From assembly GCF_016907715.1 (NCBI RefSeq), contig NZ_JAFBCM010000001.1, positions 434,001 to 498,000 of the forward strand: DNA of 64,000 bases, written 5' to 3'. Position numbers and translations under genes: made by a program. The notes beneath the pieces were generated by a model. The model ran no database searches. It was not told the origin of the DNA and worked only from the letters and a program-made list of their open reading frames with translations. The first letter of the stretch is position 1, and every line of letters begins with the position of its first letter. The stretch is from Tenggerimyces flavus. GTDB taxonomy: Bacteria; Actinomycetota; Actinomycetes; Propionibacteriales; Actinopolymorphaceae. This document shows positions 61,072-64,000 of this stretch, piece after piece.

Positions 61072-62400
61072 TCATGAGCGATCGATTGCCTGCTTGGCTT
61101 GAGCAACGAACTGTTCGGCAGCCTTACTGACGTTCTGCCGGCCGAACGCGAGCTCGTCGCAGGAACGTTCGAGCGCCGAGATCACCTCTGCGGATCCGGG
61201 CGGAGCAGGCTCCTGCTGCGTGAGATCGTCCTTGATCTCGTCGTACAGCTCGAACTGGCGGAGCTTCAGGCTCTGCGCGACCGCTTCACGCGTCTTGTTC
61301 GCTGCCGGAAGGCCGTTGTCCGCCTTGTAGGTCTTGGCCGCTTCCACGTCGTTGAGGAAGAAGTTGATGAACTTCGCCGCGTCCTTCGCGTGCTCCGTCC
61401 GTCCGGAGATCGACTGTCCGCTGACGATCAGGTAGTTGCCCGGCCCCTTCGGACCAGCGGGCACTCCTGTCACGCTGGTGTCGGGGTTGATCTCCCGCGT
61501 GGTCTCGTACTGGTTCGCGGGGAAGATGTCGACCATCACCATCTTCTTGGCGAACATACTGTCCTCGGTCGTGTTGCCCTGTTGCTCGACCTGGAGCGCG
61601 GCCGGTGGAACGGCACCGCCCTTCGCGAGCTTGTCCCAGTAGCCGAACCAGGACTCGACGTCCGCCGCGGTGAAGCCGAGCTGGTCGCCGTTGTACGGCT
61701 TGATGTCGTTGCCGCCGAGGAACGAGTAGAACGCGATGTCGCTGCCGCACAGGTTGAGCGCCGCATACGACCCCTTGGCGAGACCGGCCTGGTGCAGTGC
61801 CAGCACCTTCTCCGACAGCTGGTCCCAGGTGGTCTTCGGGTTCGGCGGCTCGACGCCGGCGGTGGTGAACGCCTTCTCGTTGTAGTACAGGCCGCGGAAC
61901 GAGAACGACGTGCCGATCATCAGCTGCTTGTCGCCCCACTTGCCGGCTGCCAGTACCTCCGGCGGCATATCCGAGACGTCGATCGTGCCGTCGGCGATCA
62001 GATCGTCGAGTGGGCGCATGGAATCGCCGTCGGAGAACTGCCGGATGAAGCGGTCCTGCATCTGGTACAGGTCGGGCAGGTTGCGCCCGGAGGCCTGTAC
62101 CGCGAGTCGTTCGATGTGCGAGGCCGTGTCGCCAGCGGTCTGCACGCGGAACGTGATGCCGGCGTTCTTCGCCTCGAACTGGTCGACGACCGCGTTCTGC
62201 AGCTTGGTGCGGTTGTCGCCACCCCACCAGGAGTAGCTCATTGAGACCGCGCTCTCTCCGCCTTTGGCCGGTGCTTCGGCACCGGAGCCGGTGCCGGCAG
62301 TGGTGCCGGTCCCGCGCGGCGTGCAGGCCGCGAGCGTCACTAACGCGACGCAGCCGACGAAGAATGCGAGTCGTGTCCCCGTGGTCCGAAGCGTGCCCAT
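61072..62400 (-). CDS. ABC sugar-binding lipoprotein
   Basis: 442 aa. Lipoprotein signal MGTLRTTGTRLAFFVGCVALV...LAAC (lipobox, Cys about residue 26), a Gly/Thr/Ala linker, then family 1 solute-binding domain (SMSYSWWGGDNRTKLQNAVV, QFEAKNAGITFRVQTAG, LPDLYQMQDRFIRQF). Captures a carbohydrate-like ligand for the two permeases. First gene of the minus-strand operon. An in-frame start 39 bases upstream was rejected because it precedes the signal. Confidence 0.92.
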   Translation of the reverse strand: MGTLRTTGTRLAFFVGCVALVTLAACTPRGTGTTAGTGSGAEAPAKGGESAVSMSYSWWGGDNRTKLQNAVVDQFEAKNAGITFRVQTAGDTASHIERLAVQASGRNLPDLYQMQDRFIRQFSDGDSMRPLDDLIADGTIDVSDMPPEVLAAGKWGDKQLMIGTSFSFRGLYYNEKAFTTAGVEPPNPKTTWDQLSEKVLALHQAGLAKGSYAALNLCGSDIAFYSFLGGNDIKPYNGDQLGFTAADVESWFGYWDKLAKGGAVPPAALQVEQQGNTTEDSMFAKKMVMVDIFPANQYETTREINPDTSVTGVPAGPKGPGNYLIVSGQSISGRTEHAKDAAKFINFFLNDVEAAKTYKADNGLPAANKTREAVAQSLKLRQFELYDEIKDDLTQQEPAPPGSAEVISALERSCDELAFGRQNVSKAAEQFVAQAKQAIDRS

Positions 62401-62459
62401 GGCCACCGTCCTCAGGTCCAGATGTGATGCAGCATACAAGATTTGAAATTTTGGTCAAC

Positions 62460-62479
62460 GTATTTGGTATTCCAAATAC
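62460..62479. promoter_or_regulatory. Putative GntR operator
   Basis: Perfect palindrome GTATTTGG-TATT-CCAAATAC in the 120-base divergent gap between the binding-protein gene and the GntR gene. The gap is notably AT-rich. Size and place suit an FCD-type GntR dimer controlling both operons. Confidence 0.7.
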
Positions 62480-62520
62480 TCTGGGGCATACTCGGGTCAG
62501 CACAGGGAGACGGAGGCGAG

Positions 62521-63198
62521 ATGAGCGCACTGCAGCCGATCGAGGCCGTTCAGCTCGGCGACCGTACGTACTCCTCCCTCCGGCAGGCGATCATCGGCGG
62601 TGAGCTGACGCCGGGCGAGCAGCTCAAGGACCGGCAGCTCGCCGAGGTGCTCGGCGTGAGCCGGACGCCCGTACGCGAGGCGCTGCACCGGCTCGAGCAC
62701 GCCGGACTGGTCGAGTCCCGCGGTCGCGGCGGCTGGGTCGTCGCGGCGTTCACCGAGCAGGACATCCGCGAACTGTTCGAGCTGCGGCGTGCGTTGGAGC
62801 CGCTGGGCATCGACCACCTCGCGCGGCAGCCGGACGACAAGTCGATCGCGCGGATCGGGGAGTTCTTCGGCGAGTTCGAGCACCCGGTGCCGACGTCGCG
62901 GTACGAGGAGTACTTCGCGCAGGACCACGCGTTCCACAAGCTGATCGTGGGCTGCAGCGGGAACGCGCGACTCGAGCAGTTCTACGGCGTGATCGAGAAC
63001 CACATCGACCGCGGGCGGCACTTCCTGTCGCTCGGCGCGGTGGGTCGGGTCGAGGCCAACCTGGACGAACACCGCGCGATCTCCTCCGCGGTCGCCTCCC
63101 GCGACTTCGCGGCGGCGCGGGCGGCCCTGCTGCACCACCTCGACATGGGTGAGGCGCTCATGATCGAGCACCTACGGAAGGCCAGGTCGGACACGTGA
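62521..63198 (+). CDS. GntR/FadR-family (FCD) regulator
   Basis: 225 aa. Winged HTH (YSSLRQAIIGGELTPGEQLK, LAEVLGVSRTPVREALHRLE) at residues 17-65. The helical FCD domain has the metal ligands in DHAFHKLIVGCSGN (about residue 140), NHIDRGRHFL and LDEHRAISSAVASRD. It senses a carboxylic acid-type ligand in most relatives. ATG 62521 has GGAGG 5 bases upstream. Coupled to the dehydrogenase by GTGA at 63195-63198. Likely repressor of the divergent import operon. Confidence 0.93.
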   Translation: MSALQPIEAVQLGDRTYSSLRQAIIGGELTPGEQLKDRQLAEVLGVSRTPVREALHRLEHAGLVESRGRGGWVVAAFTEQDIRELFELRRALEPLGIDHLARQPDDKSIARIGEFFGEFEHPVPTSRYEEYFAQDHAFHKLIVGCSGNARLEQFYGVIENHIDRGRHFLSLGAVGRVEANLDEHRAISSAVASRDFAAARAALLHHLDMGEALMIEHLRKARSDT

Positions 63199-64000
63199 GC
63201 GCGGGCGTACGGCTCACTGTCGTTCGGCTGGAGCAGTACGTACACAGTTTGCTCACGGCTGCCGGACTCGAGGCGGAATCCGCTTCCCTGGTTGCCGATT
63301 CTCTCGTCGACGCGGAGGCTCGCGGGATCCGTTCGCACGGGGTCGCGCGGACGCGGATCTACGCCGAACGGCTGCGGGCTGGGCTCCTGTCCGCGTCCGC
63401 CAGGCCCTCGGTGGTGAAGGACGCGCCGGGTGCGTTGTTGCTGGACGCGGGGAACGCGATCGGGCACGTGGGAGCGGCGGCGGGGATGGATCTGGCGATC
63501 CAACGTGCGGCAGTGCAGGGGCTCGCGTCGGTGGGCGTACGAAACTCCAACCACTGTGGGACATTGGCCTACTTCGTTCGCCGCGCCACCTCGAATGGCC
63601 TGGTGGCGTTGGCGATCTCGAACGCGCCGCCGACGATGGTGTACTTCGGCGGGCGAACGCGGGCGGTCGGCACGAATCCGATGGCGATCGGCATCCCCCA
63701 TCCGTCTGATCCGCCGATCGTGCTCGACATGGCGACGAGTGCCACCGCCCGCGGCAAGATCATCTTGGCGCACCAGGCCGGTTCGTCGATCCCGCCCGGG
63801 TGGGCTGTCGACGCTGCCGGGGTGCCGACGACGGACGCCGGTGCCGCTTTGGAGGGGTCGGTGCTGCCGTTCGCGGGGCCGAAGGGCTCGGGCCTCGCGA
63901 TGATGGTCGACCTGTTGTCGGGGGCGCTGCTCGCTGGAGTCTTTGGCGCCCAGATCGGCGACATGTACGAGGACTGGACGCGGCCGCAGCAGGTGAGCCA
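63195..64000 (+). CDS. Ldh_2-family (malate/ureidoglycolate/sulfolactate type) dehydrogenase, 3' end outside window
   Basis: 268 codons without a stop to the window edge. Motifs: ARGIRSHGVARTRIY (about residue 45), the catalytic His in VRNSNHCGTLAYFVRRA (about 120), TNPMAIGIPHP, LDMATSATARGKIILA and GPKGSGLAMMVDLLSGALL. NAD(P)-dependent oxidation of a 2-hydroxy acid to a 2-oxo acid, which is the kind of substrate the RraA-family aldolase would cleave. GTG start overlaps the GntR stop. Confidence 0.9.
   Translation, partial: MSAGVRLTVVRLEQYVHSLLTAAGLEAESASLVADSLVDAEARGIRSHGVARTRIYAERLRAGLLSASARPSVVKDAPGALLLDAGNAIGHVGAAAGMDLAIQRAAVQGLASVGVRNSNHCGTLAYFVRRATSNGLVALAISNAPPTMVYFGGRTRAVGTNPMAIGIPHPSDPPIVLDMATSATARGKIILAHQAGSSIPPGWAVDAAGVPTTDAGAALEGSVLPFAGPKGSGLAMMVDLLSGALLAGVFGAQIGDMYEDWTRPQQVS

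Noticed and set aside
1-64000. tRNA, rRNA or riboswitch genes
   Set aside because: Intergenic gaps were read for cloverleaf arms and for common riboswitch cores; none was convincing. A tRNAscan-SE and Infernal run would settle this.

Overview
The window is a 64 kb piece of a high-GC actinobacterial chromosome. Frequent GTG starts, 4-base GTGA/ATGA gene overlaps, a mycothiol gene (mshA), CarD, SenX3-RegX3 and an HbhA-like protein all point to Actinomycetota. A soil-type member related to Kribbella, Actinopolymorpha or Streptomyces is plausible, but the genus cannot be fixed from this sequence. I saw no transposase, phage gene, CRISPR array, rRNA or tRNA.

Layout. (1) 1-2983: 3' end of an O-antigen ligase-type polymerase and a lipoprotein. 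(2) 2980-13251: the conserved actinobacterial block rlmB-cysS-ispF-ispD-carD with a divergent LpqE-position lipoprotein. It is interrupted by an M48 protease and a Tat-exported flavin oxidase. (3) 13361-24792: phosphate control (regX3-senX3, a PHO box, phoU), a Nudix hydrolase, an aldo/keto reductase, a fused ABC exporter, phosphoglycerate mutase, a 43-aa secreted peptide, a YbjN protein and mshA. (4) 24851-36914: accessory metabolism and regulation, including a macrodomain protein, NfeD/SPFH pair, MocR and WYL regulators, epoxide hydrolase, a NarL-type two-component pair, a secreted peptidase-like hydrolase and an AlaX editing protein. (5) 36972-44357: a SARP/AfsR regulator opposite a hydrolase, HbhA-like and XRE proteins, then a five-gene run with asparaginase and a beta-keto acid cleavage enzyme. 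(6) 44391-50874: dtd, APS kinase, MFS exporter, a 1.5 kb gene-free repeat region, and cysN/cysD. (7) 51063-57481: envelope or exopolysaccharide functions (sugar-phosphate transferase, FemAB-like transferase, nucleotide-sugar dehydrogenase) and an esterase. (8) 57540-64000: a compact catabolic locus with a sugar-type ABC importer, RraA-family aldolase, aldo/keto reductase, GntR regulator and an Ldh_2-family dehydrogenase cut by the right edge.

The most unusual part is 47174-48717. It has no credible gene but holds four copies of a structured repeat. Each copy has a UUCG-tetraloop hairpin followed, at exactly the same distance, by a relaxed DnaA-box match. Long inverted repeats and two low-complexity tracts surround them. 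Two perfect DnaA boxes also lie together at 37828-37863. Other leads are a perfect 17-bp hairpin covering the MocR start codon, recurring TGATCATG palindromes, a hydrolase gene with no ATG/GTG/TTG start, and four convergent gene pairs whose two stop codons share one CTAG.
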